Source of the DNA: Streptomyces sp. Act143
GTDB lineage: Bacteria; Actinomycetota; Actinomycetes; Streptomycetales; Streptomycetaceae
Direction: 5' to 3'
NCBI RefSeq assembly: GCF_003143935.1
Contig: NZ_QFRX01000001.1
Location: 7,413,400 to 7,477,399, forward strand
Length of the DNA: 64,000 bases
The notes below the pieces were generated by a model. That model was not told the origin of the DNA, ran no database searches, and saw only the letters and a program-made list of their open reading frames with translations. Positions 49,939-58,951 of this stretch are shown one piece after another. The translations under genes and the position numbers were made by a program. Within the stretch, counting starts at the first letter, position 1. Each line of letters opens with the position of its first letter.

Positions 49939-50903
49939 CCCTGCGCAGCACCCTCACCGCGGCGGCCGCGGCCACCGCCCTCGCCCTGCTCCCCAACGCG
50001 GCGCAGGCAAGCGTGAGGTATCCCGACCCCCGCCCCGTCACCGGCCAGCAGATCATCCACGACCCGAGCGTCATCAAGCTCAAGTCCGGTCAGTACGTGG
50101 CCTACTCGACCGGCGGCATCATCGGCGCCCGCCTGTCGAAGGACGGCAAGCAGTGGGACGACGCGGGCAACGCCTTCGCCGAGCCGCCGAGTTGGTGGTA
50201 CGAGTACAACGACACCGGCGACCCGTGGGCCCCGGACATCTCCTACCGTGCGGGCACGTACTGGCTGTACTACGCCGTCTCGTCCTGGGGCACCAACCAC
50301 TCCGCGATCGGCGTCGCCACCTCCGACTCCGGGCTCCCCGGCACCTGGAAGGACCACGGCAAGGTCTTCTCCTCCGAGACCACCGACTCCTGGAACGCCA
50401 TCGACCCCGGCGTCATCAAGGCCGACGGCAAGCTGTGGATGGCGTTCGGCTCGTACTGGACGGGCATCCGCATGGTCCGGCTCGACCCCGCGACCGGAAA
50501 GGCGCTCCCCGGAGCGACCGTCGGCCAGCTCGCCACCCGCCCCGACCTCCCGTACGCCGTCGAGGGCCCGTACATCGTCAAGCACGGCCGCCACTACTAC
50601 CTCTTCGCCTCGTACGACGCCTGCTGCGCGGGCGTGAACTCGACGTACAAGATCAGGGTGGGCCGCGCCACGGACGTGACGGGCCCGTACGTCGACAGCA
50701 CCGGCAAGCCCATGCTGGAGGGCGGCGGCGACCTGCTCCTGGAGGGCCACGGCCGCTACCTCGGCACGGGCGGCCAGTCCGTCTTCCAGGACCAGGGGCA
50801 GGACTGGCTGGCGTACCACTACTACGACGCAGAGGACAACGGCACACCCAAGCTGGGCCTGAACAGGCTCGGCTGGGTGAACGACTGGCCCGTTGTCAAG
50901 TAA
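49935..50903 (+). CDS. Secreted GH43 arabinanase / arabinofuranosidase
   Basis: A 322-residue exported enzyme with a Sec-type signal (LTAAAAATALALLPNAAQA). The five-bladed propeller has the GH43 triad: base Asp in IIHDPSVIK, pKa-modulating Asp in NAIDPGVIK and acid Glu in AVEGPYIVKHGRHYYLFASYD. The pair CC in DACCAGVNSTYK is shared with the GH43 at 60656, and both resemble endo-1,5-alpha-L-arabinanases. GTG 49935 overlaps the permease stop. The product would be arabino-oligosaccharides taken up by the transporter encoded upstream. Confidence 0.88.
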   Translation: MTLRSTLTAAAAATALALLPNAAQASVRYPDPRPVTGQQIIHDPSVIKLKSGQYVAYSTGGIIGARLSKDGKQWDDAGNAFAEPPSWWYEYNDTGDPWAPDISYRAGTYWLYYAVSSWGTNHSAIGVATSDSGLPGTWKDHGKVFSSETTDSWNAIDPGVIKADGKLWMAFGSYWTGIRMVRLDPATGKALPGATVGQLATRPDLPYAVEGPYIVKHGRHYYLFASYDACCAGVNSTYKIRVGRATDVTGPYVDSTGKPMLEGGGDLLLEGHGRYLGTGGQSVFQDQGQDWLAYHYYDAEDNGTPKLGLNRLGWVNDWPVVK

Positions 50904-50934
50904 CCCCGTTCCGGACAGGTCCCGAAAGGTCCCC

Positions 50935-52452
50935 ATGAGCAAGTCCACCGCCCGCTTCACCCTCGACCCCGCCTTCACGGTCGGCGAGGTCGACCCCCGT
51001 GTCTTCGGCTCCTTCGTGGAGCACCTCGGCCGCTGCGTCTACACCGGCATCTTCGAACCCGGCCACCCCACCGCCGACGAGGACGGCATCCGCCAGGACG
51101 TGCTCGGCCTCGTCCGGGAACTCGGCGTCACCGCCATCCGCTACCCCGGCGGCAACTTCGTTTCCGGCTACAAGTGGGAGGACTCCGTCGGCCCCGTCGA
51201 GGACCGCCCCCGCCGCCTCGACCTGGCCTGGCGCTCCACCGAGACCAACCGCTTCGGCCTCTCCGAGTACATCGCCTTCCTGAAGAAGGTCGGCCCCCAG
51301 GCCGAGCCCATGATGGCCCTCAACCTCGGCACCCGGGGCGTCGCCGAGGCCCTCGAACTCCAGGAGTACGCCAACCACCCCGCCGGCACGGCCCTGTCCG
51401 ACCTCCGTGCCGCGCACGGCGACAAGGACCCGTTCGGCATCAGGTTGTGGTGCCTCGGCAACGAGATGGACGGCCCCTGGCAGACAGGCCACAAGACGGC
51501 CCAGGAGTACGGCCGGATCGCTGCCGAGACCGCCCGCGCGATGCGCCAGATCGACCCGAACGTCGAACTCGTCGCCTGCGGCTCCTCCAGCCAGTCCATG
51601 CCGACCTTCGCCGCGTGGGAGGCGACGGTCCTGGAGGAGACGTACGACCTGGTCGACCACATCTCCCTGCACGCCTACTACCAGCCCGAGAACGGCGACA
51701 TCGACTCCTTCCTGGCCTCCGCCGTCGACATGGAGTCCTTCATCGAGAACGTGGTCGCCACCGCCGACCACATCGGCGCGAAGCTGAAGTCGAAGAAGAA
51801 GATCAACCTCTCCTTCGACGAGTGGAACGTCTGGTACATCTCGGAGTGGCACGAGATCGAGAACTCGGACGCACGGGACTGGGCGGAGGCCCCCCGCCTG
51901 CTGGAGGACAGCTACAGCGTCACCGACGCCGTCGTCTTCGGATCCCTGCTCATCGCCCTGCTCCGGCACGCCGACCGCGTCACCGTCGCCTGCCTCGCCC
52001 AGCTCGTCAACGTGATCGCCCCGATCATGACCGAGCCCGGCGGCCCGGCCTGGCGGCAGACGACGTTCTTCCCGTTCGCGCAGGCCGCCAAGTACGGCCG
52101 CGGCGAGGTCCTCGACGTGCGCGTGGACTCCCCGACGTACGAGACGCAGAAGTACGGCGAGACCGACCTGCTGCACGCCACCGCCGTGCGCGCCGCGGAC
52201 GGCTCGGTCACCGTCTTTGCCGTCAACCGCAGCCGGACGGAGCCGCTGCCCCTCGAAGTCGCCCTCGGTGCACTGAACTTGACGTCCGTCGTCGAGCACA
52301 GCGCCCTCGCCGACGCCGACCCGGACGCCCGCAACACCCTCGCCGAGCCGGAGCGGGTCGCCCCGCACCCGGTCGAGGGCACCGCCCTCACGGACGGCAC
52401 CCTCACCGCCGTGCTCGAACCGCTGTCGTGGAACGTGATCCGGCTGGCCTAG
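50935..52452 (+). CDS. Intracellular GH51 alpha-L-arabinofuranosidase
   Basis: A 505-residue cytosolic enzyme that releases L-arabinose from imported arabino-oligosaccharides. The (beta/alpha)8 barrel carries the acid/base Glu177 in CLGNEMDGPWQ and the nucleophile Glu296 in LSFDEWNVWY. RYPGGNFVSGYKWEDSVGP and HISLHAYYQPENGD are strongly conserved in the family. No signal peptide is seen, as expected. The C-terminal beta domain ends LEPLSWNVIRLA. ATG 50935 follows AAAGG. It is the last gene of the operon starting at 46800 and converges on the beta-propeller gene. Confidence 0.95.
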   Translation: MSKSTARFTLDPAFTVGEVDPRVFGSFVEHLGRCVYTGIFEPGHPTADEDGIRQDVLGLVRELGVTAIRYPGGNFVSGYKWEDSVGPVEDRPRRLDLAWRSTETNRFGLSEYIAFLKKVGPQAEPMMALNLGTRGVAEALELQEYANHPAGTALSDLRAAHGDKDPFGIRLWCLGNEMDGPWQTGHKTAQEYGRIAAETARAMRQIDPNVELVACGSSSQSMPTFAAWEATVLEETYDLVDHISLHAYYQPENGDIDSFLASAVDMESFIENVVATADHIGAKLKSKKKINLSFDEWNVWYISEWHEIENSDARDWAEAPRLLEDSYSVTDAVVFGSLLIALLRHADRVTVACLAQLVNVIAPIMTEPGGPAWRQTTFFPFAQAAKYGRGEVLDVRVDSPTYETQKYGETDLLHATAVRAADGSVTVFAVNRSRTEPLPLEVALGALNLTSVVEHSALADADPDARNTLAEPERVAPHPVEGTALTDGTLTAVLEPLSWNVIRLA

Positions 52453-52456
52453 AACG

Positions 52457-53572
52457 TCATCGCTCGATGTGGACCTGCGCGGGCGGGTACGGGGACGCGG
52501 AGTCCGTGCCCACGGCCCAGTAGCCGCCCGCGCCGGGAACCGTCGCAAGTGCGTTCACCAGCACGGGAGTCGCGGACAGCGGGCCCCGCTCACTCACCCA
52601 TGCCCCCGCCTCCCAGCGGAGGTGGTGGGACCGGGTCTGGTCCCAGAAGTCCCAGCCCGCGATGCGGTCGGGGCCGCCGAGCCCGTCGTCGACGATCGCG
52701 GTCAGCATGCCCGGCGTGAACGGGGTGGCGACGGAGGCCCACGCGCCGCCGTCCCAGTGCTTCAGCATGGCGCTCGGCGGCTTGCCGGGCGGGCCGCCCA
52801 CTCCGTAGTCGTAGCCGGTGAGCCAGATGTCGTCGTCGGCGACCGGGAGGAGCCCGGTGACGTACGGCCGCAGACCGGCCGGTGCGGGCAGTCCGGTCCA
52901 CTCCTCGTGGTCCCAGCGGGCGACGAGCGCGCTGTCGTACACCCAGACGTCGCCCCCGCGCGTCACCCGCAGGCCCGCCGGGGCGGTCGGGGGGCCGTTC
53001 GGGGGCGGCGGCAGCCACAGCCAGCCGTCGGCGTCGCCGTGCAGCAGCACGCACCCGTCGCTGTTGCGCCCCGACAGCCATACGTGGTCGTCGGCGTCCA
53101 GCGCCACACCGGTGAGGGCCGTCCCGTAGGCCGACCGGCCGGCGAACTCGGCCTCCTGCCAGGTGGTGCCGTCCCAGCGGAGGAGGCGGGCGGCGCCGCC
53201 GCTGTCGACGCCGACGGCCCACGCGGCACCGTACGAACCGGCGACCGCGCGCAGATGGCCCCCGGAGAAGCCGAGGTGCGTGAGGTCGAGGCGGGTCCAG
53301 ATGCTTCCGTCCCACACCAGGGCGAGCGGCTTGCCGCGGGTGGAGCCGTTACGGCCCTCTTCCCCCACCGCCCAGGCGAGATCGGGGCCGGCGGCGGCAA
53401 CTGCCAGCAACTGGGCGGCGGTTGCGCAGGCGGGGGCGGGGACCGTCTGCCAGTCGTGCGGACCGCCGGCGGCTCTGACCGGGGCCGCCCCGGCCGTCCC
53501 GCCGCTCGACGAGGTGAGCCCGACTCCGGCCCCCGCCCCGAGTAACCCGCTGATGAATCGCCGTCTTCGCAC
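52457..53572 (-). CDS. Secreted beta-propeller-like protein of unknown function
   Basis: A 371-residue protein with a Tat-like signal (MRRRRFISGLLGAGAGVGLTSS). The mature part consists of repeated units of about 45 residues containing WAVG, LLRWDGTTWQ, VARWDHEEWTGLP and LKHWDGGAWA, i.e. W-D-G-x-x-W blades of a predicted beta-propeller. No catalytic motif is recognised. GTG 53572 has GGGGAG six bases upstream and lies 12 bases after the GH35-like stop, so the two are an operon. It may bind or present carbohydrate. Confidence 0.75.
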   Translation of the reverse strand: MRRRRFISGLLGAGAGVGLTSSSGGTAGAAPVRAAGGPHDWQTVPAPACATAAQLLAVAAAGPDLAWAVGEEGRNGSTRGKPLALVWDGSIWTRLDLTHLGFSGGHLRAVAGSYGAAWAVGVDSGGAARLLRWDGTTWQEAEFAGRSAYGTALTGVALDADDHVWLSGRNSDGCVLLHGDADGWLWLPPPPNGPPTAPAGLRVTRGGDVWVYDSALVARWDHEEWTGLPAPAGLRPYVTGLLPVADDDIWLTGYDYGVGGPPGKPPSAMLKHWDGGAWASVATPFTPGMLTAIVDDGLGGPDRIAGWDFWDQTRSHHLRWEAGAWVSERGPLSATPVLVNALATVPGAGGYWAVGTDSASPYPPAQVHIER

Positions 53573-53584
53573 GAGGTTCTCCCC

Positions 53585-56215
53585 TCAGACGTTGTCCACC
53601 GTCACCCCGCCCGCCGACGCGCCCAGCAGGGTCAGTCGTACGTCCTTCGGGCCCGCCTCCGTGCTGCCGTCCGACAGGACCGCCAGGGCGAGGGAGTTGC
53701 TGCCCCGGGTGCGCAGGATGCCGTTCGGCAGGACGACGGGGTGCCGGGGGCCGGCGTCGTTGACGTACTGGCCCATGTTCCAGCCGTTGAGGAAGATTTG
53801 CACCCGGTAGGCACGCTTCGGATCGTCGTCGAGGGTGAGCCCGATCGAGGCGTCGACGCCGGCGGGGACGGAGAGGCGGAAGCCGGTGCGGTACCAGGTC
53901 ACTCCCTGACGGCGTTCGGCGCGGGGCAGATCCACGGCCTCCCACCCCCGGTCGTCGAAGGCGGGCAGGTGCCAGCCCTCCCGCTCTCCGTGCAGCCCGC
54001 CATTGTTGAGCGGTCCGCGCACCGGGTCGGCGGTCCCGGCGCCCTGGAGCCGCCAACTGACCACCGGTGAAGCGCCCTTGAAGGTGGCCGACGTCAGCCC
54101 GCGGGCCGCCTTGTGGGTGTCGCCGGACATCTCGTCCACGTCGTGGGCCATCCGCCGGACGAGCACGGAGAGCACATGCTCCTTGCGCTTCCGCAGCTTC
54201 TTCGGCACGTCGAAGGCGGCGGTGTCCGTCCAGGTGCCCTGCCGGGCGGACGCGGGGTCCGGGGCCGGCATTCGATGGGTGCCGAGCGGCCTGCCGTCCA
54301 GCCAGGCCATCAGCAGCCCCTGGGTGCCGGTGCTGTAGCCGAGGGAGACGGATGCGACGCCCTCGGCGTCGCTGACGCGCCCCCGGTACCAGACGTCGCC
54401 GTAGTGGAAGCCGTAGTCGTCGGCGAAGAGGACGGGTTGCCCCTCCGGGACGGGGGTGGTGCTGAAGGAAGACTTCTTGTCGGCGCGCACCCACGCCGAG
54501 TCGTCGAAGTCCGGTGCGGACTCGGGGTTCTCGGCCCGTCGCCGCCAGCCGTCGAGGGCCGGCAGCGGCACCGGGCCCTGGCCGGGCAGCGGCTTCAGGG
54601 CGAGCAGGCTGAACGTGGCGCTGATCCGGGAGGACACCGGCCGCCCGTTCCACGTCACGTGCTCCATGCCGCGCGGCCCCCACACCTCCAGGCCGGTCAA
54701 CTTCGCGGTGTCACCGCTGAGATGGACGGTGTCGTCCCGCAGCCGGACGTCACGCACCAGAGAGGGGCCGTACACCAGCACCGACCCGGACGGCGTCTCG
54801 TACGGCCACAGCCGCAGCGCGGTCGCGTCGTCGGCGAACAGCAGCAGCAGCGGCCGGTCGGAGCCGCCGTTCTCGACCTTCACGCGGGCCAGCTCGCCGA
54901 CGCCGAGCGGGCAGGTCACCCGCAGCAGCCCGCGGTCGTAGATCCACGCCGGTTCCGCGTCCAGCCGGGTCGCCGTCGGCTCCTGCGGGCACTCCAGGAC
55001 GACCTGCGCCATGTCGCCGTACCGCCCCGAGAAGACGGCGATGTCCTGCCGACCGGCGGAGACGAAGAGCATGAGCTGGGCGGTGGCGTACCGCAATGTC
55101 CGCCCACCGAGCCTGAGCCGTGTGCTGAGCACCTTGGTGTCATGGGCCCGGACGTTGACCGGCACCTCGATCCCGGCGCCCGGCAGCGGGGTGGACACGG
55201 CCTCGGCGGAGTCGTTGCGCACGACGTAGGTCTGGGAGTCGGTGTCGCGGTTGGCGAGGTGCCGTACCTCCAGCCGCCCGCCCGGGGACCTGACCTCCTT
55301 CGCCCGGTCCAGCTTGGCGAAGTCCGGCACGGTGCGCAGCAGGTGGCCGAGCCGGTGGAGCGGGGCGAGCGCGGCGGTCGGCCGCCGCCCCTCGTCGAGG
55401 GCGGCACCGGAGCCGTACGACGTGCCGGGGGCCTGCGGCGCGGCCAGCCAGCCCCAGGACGTCCCGCCGTACGCCATGGAGTCGTTGCGCAGGCCGCCGA
55501 GCGGCGACTCCGGCACGGACAGCGGTACGTCGATGCCGTCGGCCCGCACCTTCCTGTGGAGGTGGGAGAGGTAGGCGGTGTCGGCGGTGTCCTCCAGCTG
55601 ATAGAGCAGGACGGTGCCCCTGCCCCGGGTGTAGAGGTGGCGGGCGGCGATCGCGTTCACCCGCGTCAACCACTCGTCGGCGTGCGCCAGATACGCCGGG
55701 TCGGTGGTCCGGGCCCGGCCCTCGGTGGCCGTCAGCCAGCCGGGGAAGCCGCCCGCGTCGACGTCGGCGCCGAGGTACGGGCCGGGACGCAGGACGACGT
55801 ACAGCCCGGTCTCGGCGGCCATGCGCAGGAACAGGCCGAGGTTGCGTACGCCCGTGAAGTCGTACGAACCCGGGGCGGGGGAGTGGTAGTTCCAGGCCAC
55901 GGAGAGGCTGACGGCGTTGTAGCCGTGCGCCCGCATCTTCTCCAGCACGTCCCGCCACAGCGACGGACTCGGCAGCCGGAACAGGTGCATCGCGCCCGGC
56001 CACAGCGTCAGCCGCCGGCCGTCGACCAGCAGGGAGTAGCGGTCGTGGCCGACCGTGTGCACGGCTCCGTCGGCGACGGGCGGAGCCGGCGGCGGCCCCG
56101 TGGGCACGAAGCGGGGCCCCGTCCGCGACGGCAGCACGCCGCCGCTGCCGGTCAGCGCGAAGCCGAGCGCGGCCGTACCGGCGAGGGTGCTGAAAGTTCG
56201 TCTGCTGAGCTCCAC
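53585..56215 (-). CDS. Tat-exported GH35-like protein lacking the catalytic segment
   Basis: An 876-residue protein related to beta-galactosidases of family 35. The signal is LSRRTFSTLAGTAALGFALTG. GH35 marks are WPGAMHLFRLPSPSLWRDVLEKMRAHGYNAV, RPGPYLGADVDAGGFPGWL and MAYGGTSWG. Two things are odd. The acid/base motif QxENE reads QLEDTAD (206-212), so the second Glu is absent. Only about 38 residues separate it from GGTSWG (250), where family members have 90-100 that include the nucleophile Glu. The C-terminal jelly-roll domains (WYRTGFRLSVP, FLNGWNMGQYV) are intact. It is probably a non-hydrolytic or altered enzyme. GTG 56215 has AGGAGG ten bases upstream. Confidence 0.8.
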   Translation of the reverse strand: MELSRRTFSTLAGTAALGFALTGSGGVLPSRTGPRFVPTGPPPAPPVADGAVHTVGHDRYSLLVDGRRLTLWPGAMHLFRLPSPSLWRDVLEKMRAHGYNAVSLSVAWNYHSPAPGSYDFTGVRNLGLFLRMAAETGLYVVLRPGPYLGADVDAGGFPGWLTATEGRARTTDPAYLAHADEWLTRVNAIAARHLYTRGRGTVLLYQLEDTADTAYLSHLHRKVRADGIDVPLSVPESPLGGLRNDSMAYGGTSWGWLAAPQAPGTSYGSGAALDEGRRPTAALAPLHRLGHLLRTVPDFAKLDRAKEVRSPGGRLEVRHLANRDTDSQTYVVRNDSAEAVSTPLPGAGIEVPVNVRAHDTKVLSTRLRLGGRTLRYATAQLMLFVSAGRQDIAVFSGRYGDMAQVVLECPQEPTATRLDAEPAWIYDRGLLRVTCPLGVGELARVKVENGGSDRPLLLLFADDATALRLWPYETPSGSVLVYGPSLVRDVRLRDDTVHLSGDTAKLTGLEVWGPRGMEHVTWNGRPVSSRISATFSLLALKPLPGQGPVPLPALDGWRRRAENPESAPDFDDSAWVRADKKSSFSTTPVPEGQPVLFADDYGFHYGDVWYRGRVSDAEGVASVSLGYSTGTQGLLMAWLDGRPLGTHRMPAPDPASARQGTWTDTAAFDVPKKLRKRKEHVLSVLVRRMAHDVDEMSGDTHKAARGLTSATFKGASPVVSWRLQGAGTADPVRGPLNNGGLHGEREGWHLPAFDDRGWEAVDLPRAERRQGVTWYRTGFRLSVPAGVDASIGLTLDDDPKRAYRVQIFLNGWNMGQYVNDAGPRHPVVLPNGILRTRGSNSLALAVLSDGSTEAGPKDVRLTLLGASAGGVTVDNV

Positions 56216-56294
56216 GCGAGCGTCGCCTCCTGTTGTGCCTGCGTTTCCCGGGACGCGAGTGAGGGACCATTCTGCCTGCCCGCCGCGGCACACC

Positions 56295-56330
56295 TCACAA
56301 GGGACCGTATGAGGATCACAAGGGACCGTA
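56295..56330. promoter_or_regulatory. 15-bp direct repeat, period 21
   Basis: TCACAAGGGACCGTA occurs exactly twice, starting at 56295 and 56316. A two-helical-turn period puts both copies on the same DNA face, as expected for cooperative regulator binding in front of the GH35-like gene. Confidence 0.55.
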
Positions 56331-56351
56331 CGAGCACCGGGGACGCGGCGG

Positions 56352-56375
56352 GGATCACGGCGGCGGACGTGATCC
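56352..56375. promoter_or_regulatory. 8-bp inverted repeat in divergent promoter region
   Basis: GGATCACG and CGTGATCC are perfect complements with an eight-base spacer, a typical operator geometry for a dimeric regulator. Confidence 0.5.
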
Positions 56376-56518
56376 GGACCCGACTTCCGAGGGCGCTGCC
56401 TGTGAACGCCCTCATCCGGGTCTCAGGCTGTCCTCAGTTTGACGTTCTAGCGTTCCCTCCCGTTCATCCCTGCCGCCCCGGTGGGAAAGCCAGGAAAGAC
56501 GGGACGGGACCTCCCCCC

Positions 56519-57430
56519 ATGCAGACGCTGATACTGCTCGCCCTCGCGGGCCTGGGCGCGCAGCTCGTGGACGGCAGCCTCGGCATGGCGCACGGCGTGA
56601 TCTCGACCGTGCTGCTGCTGGCCATGGGCACGAGCCCGGCCGCCGCCTCGGCCGTCGTGCACTTCGCCCAGATCGGCACGGGGCTGGTGTCCGGCGTCTC
56701 GCACGCCCGATTCGGCAACGTCGACTTCAAGGTCGTGGTCCGGATCGGCGTCCCGGGCGCGGTGGGCGCGTTCGTCGGGGCGACGGTGCTTTCGCAGATG
56801 TCGACCGCGGTGGCCGAGCCCGCGATGGCGGTGATCCTGCTCACGCTCGGCATCTACGTCACCGTCCGCTTCACCCTGCGCGGCATGCCCGAGGGCCGGC
56901 TGGGCAGGCCGCTGGGCAAACGGTTCCTGGTCCCGGTCGGCCTGCTCGCCGGGTTCCTCGGGGCCACGGGCGGAGGCGGCTGGGGGCTGATCGGCACTCC
57001 GGCGCTGCTGGCCAGCGGGCGCCTGGAGCCGCGCAAGGTGGTCGGCTCCGTCGACGCGAGCAAGGCGCTGGTGGCGGTCGCCGCGAGCCTGGGCTTCCTC
57101 TTCTCCCTCGGCTCGCACGGCGTCAACTGGTCGTGGGTCCTCGCGTTCCTGGTCGGCGGCATGGTCATCGCGCCGGTGGCCGCCTGGCTGGCCCGCTTCG
57201 TGGCGCCGCGCATCCTGGGCGCGACGGTCGGCGGCCTCGTCGTCCTGCTCAACGCGCGCACGCTGCTGAACAGCGACTGGATCGCGGCGGGCGGTGCGGT
57301 GAGCACGTCCGTCTACGTCGTCCTCCACGCGGCGTGGGCCGCCGCCCTGGCGTACGCGATCCGCGGCCACCGTCAGGAGAGGGCGGCCGAGAGCGGGCAC
57401 GCGCGGGGGCGGCAGCCCGTCAGCGTCTGA
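56519..57430 (+). CDS. TauE/SafE-family membrane permease
   Basis: A 303-residue integral membrane protein with about eight helices (LILLALAGLGAQLVDGSLGMAHGVISTVLLLAMG first). Two related halves are visible, the second starting VGLLAGFLGATGGGGWGLIGTPALLASG; the Gly-rich motif is typical of the family. TauE/SafE members export sulfite or organic sulfur anions, but specificity cannot be read. ATG 56519 lacks a strong SD; longer in-frame starts do not look coding. It is divergent from the GH35-like gene. Confidence 0.85.
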   Translation: MQTLILLALAGLGAQLVDGSLGMAHGVISTVLLLAMGTSPAAASAVVHFAQIGTGLVSGVSHARFGNVDFKVVVRIGVPGAVGAFVGATVLSQMSTAVAEPAMAVILLTLGIYVTVRFTLRGMPEGRLGRPLGKRFLVPVGLLAGFLGATGGGGWGLIGTPALLASGRLEPRKVVGSVDASKALVAVAASLGFLFSLGSHGVNWSWVLAFLVGGMVIAPVAAWLARFVAPRILGATVGGLVVLLNARTLLNSDWIAAGGAVSTSVYVVLHAAWAAALAYAIRGHRQERAAESGHARGRQPVSV

Positions 57431-57679
57431 GGATCAGTCGCTCCTGAAGGGTGCTCGCCGAGTACGGCGAGGTCGCCTGGATCCCGGTGTTGATGCCCTG
57501 TGGATGGACTGGACTCGCCAACTCGCCAACGGCCTTTGATGTCAACGGAGTTCGGGCACTGTGAAGATGCTGTGAAAACCGCGTCTGTGAATGGCTTGAG
57601 TTCATCCTGTCGGCGGCGTCGGTCTGTCCCTACGGTCCGGTTGGCAAGTCAGCCACCCCCCAACTGTTACGGAGAGACC

Positions 57680-58336
57680 ATGACTCGTGGGCTCCTGCTG
57701 AGCGGTGCGGTAGCCGCTCTGCTCACCACGGCACTACCGGCCCAGGCGGCCACCTCGTCCGGCGGTTTCGAGGACCCGCCGCCGGACAAGATCGTCATCA
57801 AGGTCGCGACGGTGAACGGTTCGGGCTGCCCGGCCGGGACGACCGCGGTGGCGGTCTCGGAGGACAACACGGCCTTCACGGTGACGTACAGCGACTACCT
57901 CGCCCAGGCGGGCGGCGGCTCGGACCCGACGGCGTTCCGCAAGAACTGCCAGCTGAACCTGATAGTCCACGTCCCGCAGGGCTTCACGTACGCCGTCGCC
58001 AGCGCGGACTACCGGGGCTTCGCGGCCCTCCAGTCCGGCGCGACCGGCACCCAGAGAGCCTCGTACTACTTCCAGGGCTCTCCGAACACGGCGTCGCGCT
58101 CCCACCCCTTCAGCGGCCCGTACAACGACAACTGGCAGGCCACGGACACCACGGACTGGGCCCAACTGGTCTGGGCACCCTGCGGAGTCCAGCGCAACTT
58201 CAACATCAACACCGAGCTGCGGGTGACCGCGGGGTCGACGTCCGCGGACAAGGTCAGCTTCATGACGATGGACTCGACGGACGGGGACATCAGCACGGTG
58301 TACCACTTGGCGTGGAAGGAGTGCCCGGAGGCGTGA
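57680..58336 (+). CDS. Secreted DUF4360-family protein
   Basis: A 218-residue exported protein: signal MTRGLLLSGAVAALLTTALPAQA, then KIVIKVATVNGSGCPAGTTAVAVSEDNTAFTVTYSDYLAQAG (in parts) and KNCQLNLIVHVPQGFTYAVASADYRGFAAL. The first conserved block and the paired Cys residues match DUF4360, an extracellular family of unknown role in Streptomyces and fungi. ATG 57680 has GGAGAG three bases upstream. The upstream 249-base gap has a TACGGT hexamer near 57633 but no fitting -35. Confidence 0.85.
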   Translation: MTRGLLLSGAVAALLTTALPAQAATSSGGFEDPPPDKIVIKVATVNGSGCPAGTTAVAVSEDNTAFTVTYSDYLAQAGGGSDPTAFRKNCQLNLIVHVPQGFTYAVASADYRGFAALQSGATGTQRASYYFQGSPNTASRSHPFSGPYNDNWQATDTTDWAQLVWAPCGVQRNFNINTELRVTAGSTSADKVSFMTMDSTDGDISTVYHLAWKECPEA

Positions 58337-58519
58337 CGCCGGTGTAGACCGTCAGCGCGGTGCGAGGGCCGTGGCCGGCATCGCGGCCACGCCCACCGCC
58401 ACCCGGCAGGCGGTCGCTCCGGCCGGACGGAGACCGGTCATGCCCGGCCGGTCTTCGCATCCCCCACCCGCCCCGAACGAGTCGTCGCACGCACATCCCG
58501 TCAGCGCCTCAGCCCCACC

Positions 58520-58951
58520 CTGCGCGGCGCACGCCCCGCCAGACGCCTCGCCCTCATCCAGCGCCACGACTGGGGCATCCCGTCAGCAACCCCGGTCTCC
58601 GACGCCGTCGGGACGATCGTCGCCGAACTCGCCGCCAACGCCGTCACCCACGGTCGCGTACCCGGACGGGACTTCGAGCTCGCCCTCTCCCTCGTCGCCG
58701 GCAGCGTCCGCGTCGAGGTCACCGGCATCCGCGCCGACGCCTCCGTGGACGTACGAAAGCCGCGCCCGCTGGAGGAAGCCGGGCGCGGCCTGGTGCTGGT
58801 CGGCGCGTTGGCCGACCGGTGGGAGGTGGTGGACCGGCAGCCGCCGCCCGGGAAGACCGTGCGGGCGGAGGTGGATGTGCCGGGGTGGCTGGGCCTGGTG
58901 CTAGACCTCGACGCCGAGCGTCAGCGTTCCGGTGTATCCGGACGACGGTGA
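58520..58951 (+). pseudogene. HATPase (RsbW-like) protein gene without a normal start codon
   Basis: The frame encodes LRGARPARRLALIQRHDWGIPSATPVSDAV, VAELAANAVTHGRVPGRDFELALSL and RGLVLVGALADRWEVV, the N box and G2-like part of a Streptomyces anti-sigma-type ATPase. No ATG or GTG occurs upstream in this frame until the DUF4360 stop at 58334, and the first GTG (58745) is past the N box. CTG 58520 is the only tolerable start; an N-terminal frameshift is the other explanation. The homologous frame continues upstream to about 58470. Its last 51 bases overlap the convergent dioxygenase gene. I call it probably broken. Confidence 0.55.

Larger units (their letters stand above)
56216..56518. other. 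Divergent intergenic region with two operator-like repeats
   Basis: This 303-base region lies between the GH35-like gene and the TauE-type gene. It holds a 15-bp direct repeat with a 21-base period (56295-56330) and an 8-bp inverted repeat (56352-56375). No small gene with an SD was found. Confidence 0.6.

Noticed and set aside
57633..57638. TACGGT as the -10 of the DUF4360 gene
   Set aside because: No acceptable -35 at 16-19 bases upstream.
58371..58904. 177-codon ATG-led frame overlapping the ATPase frame
   Set aside because: It encodes Pro/Ser/Ala-rich sequence without motifs; the ATPase homology is in a different frame.
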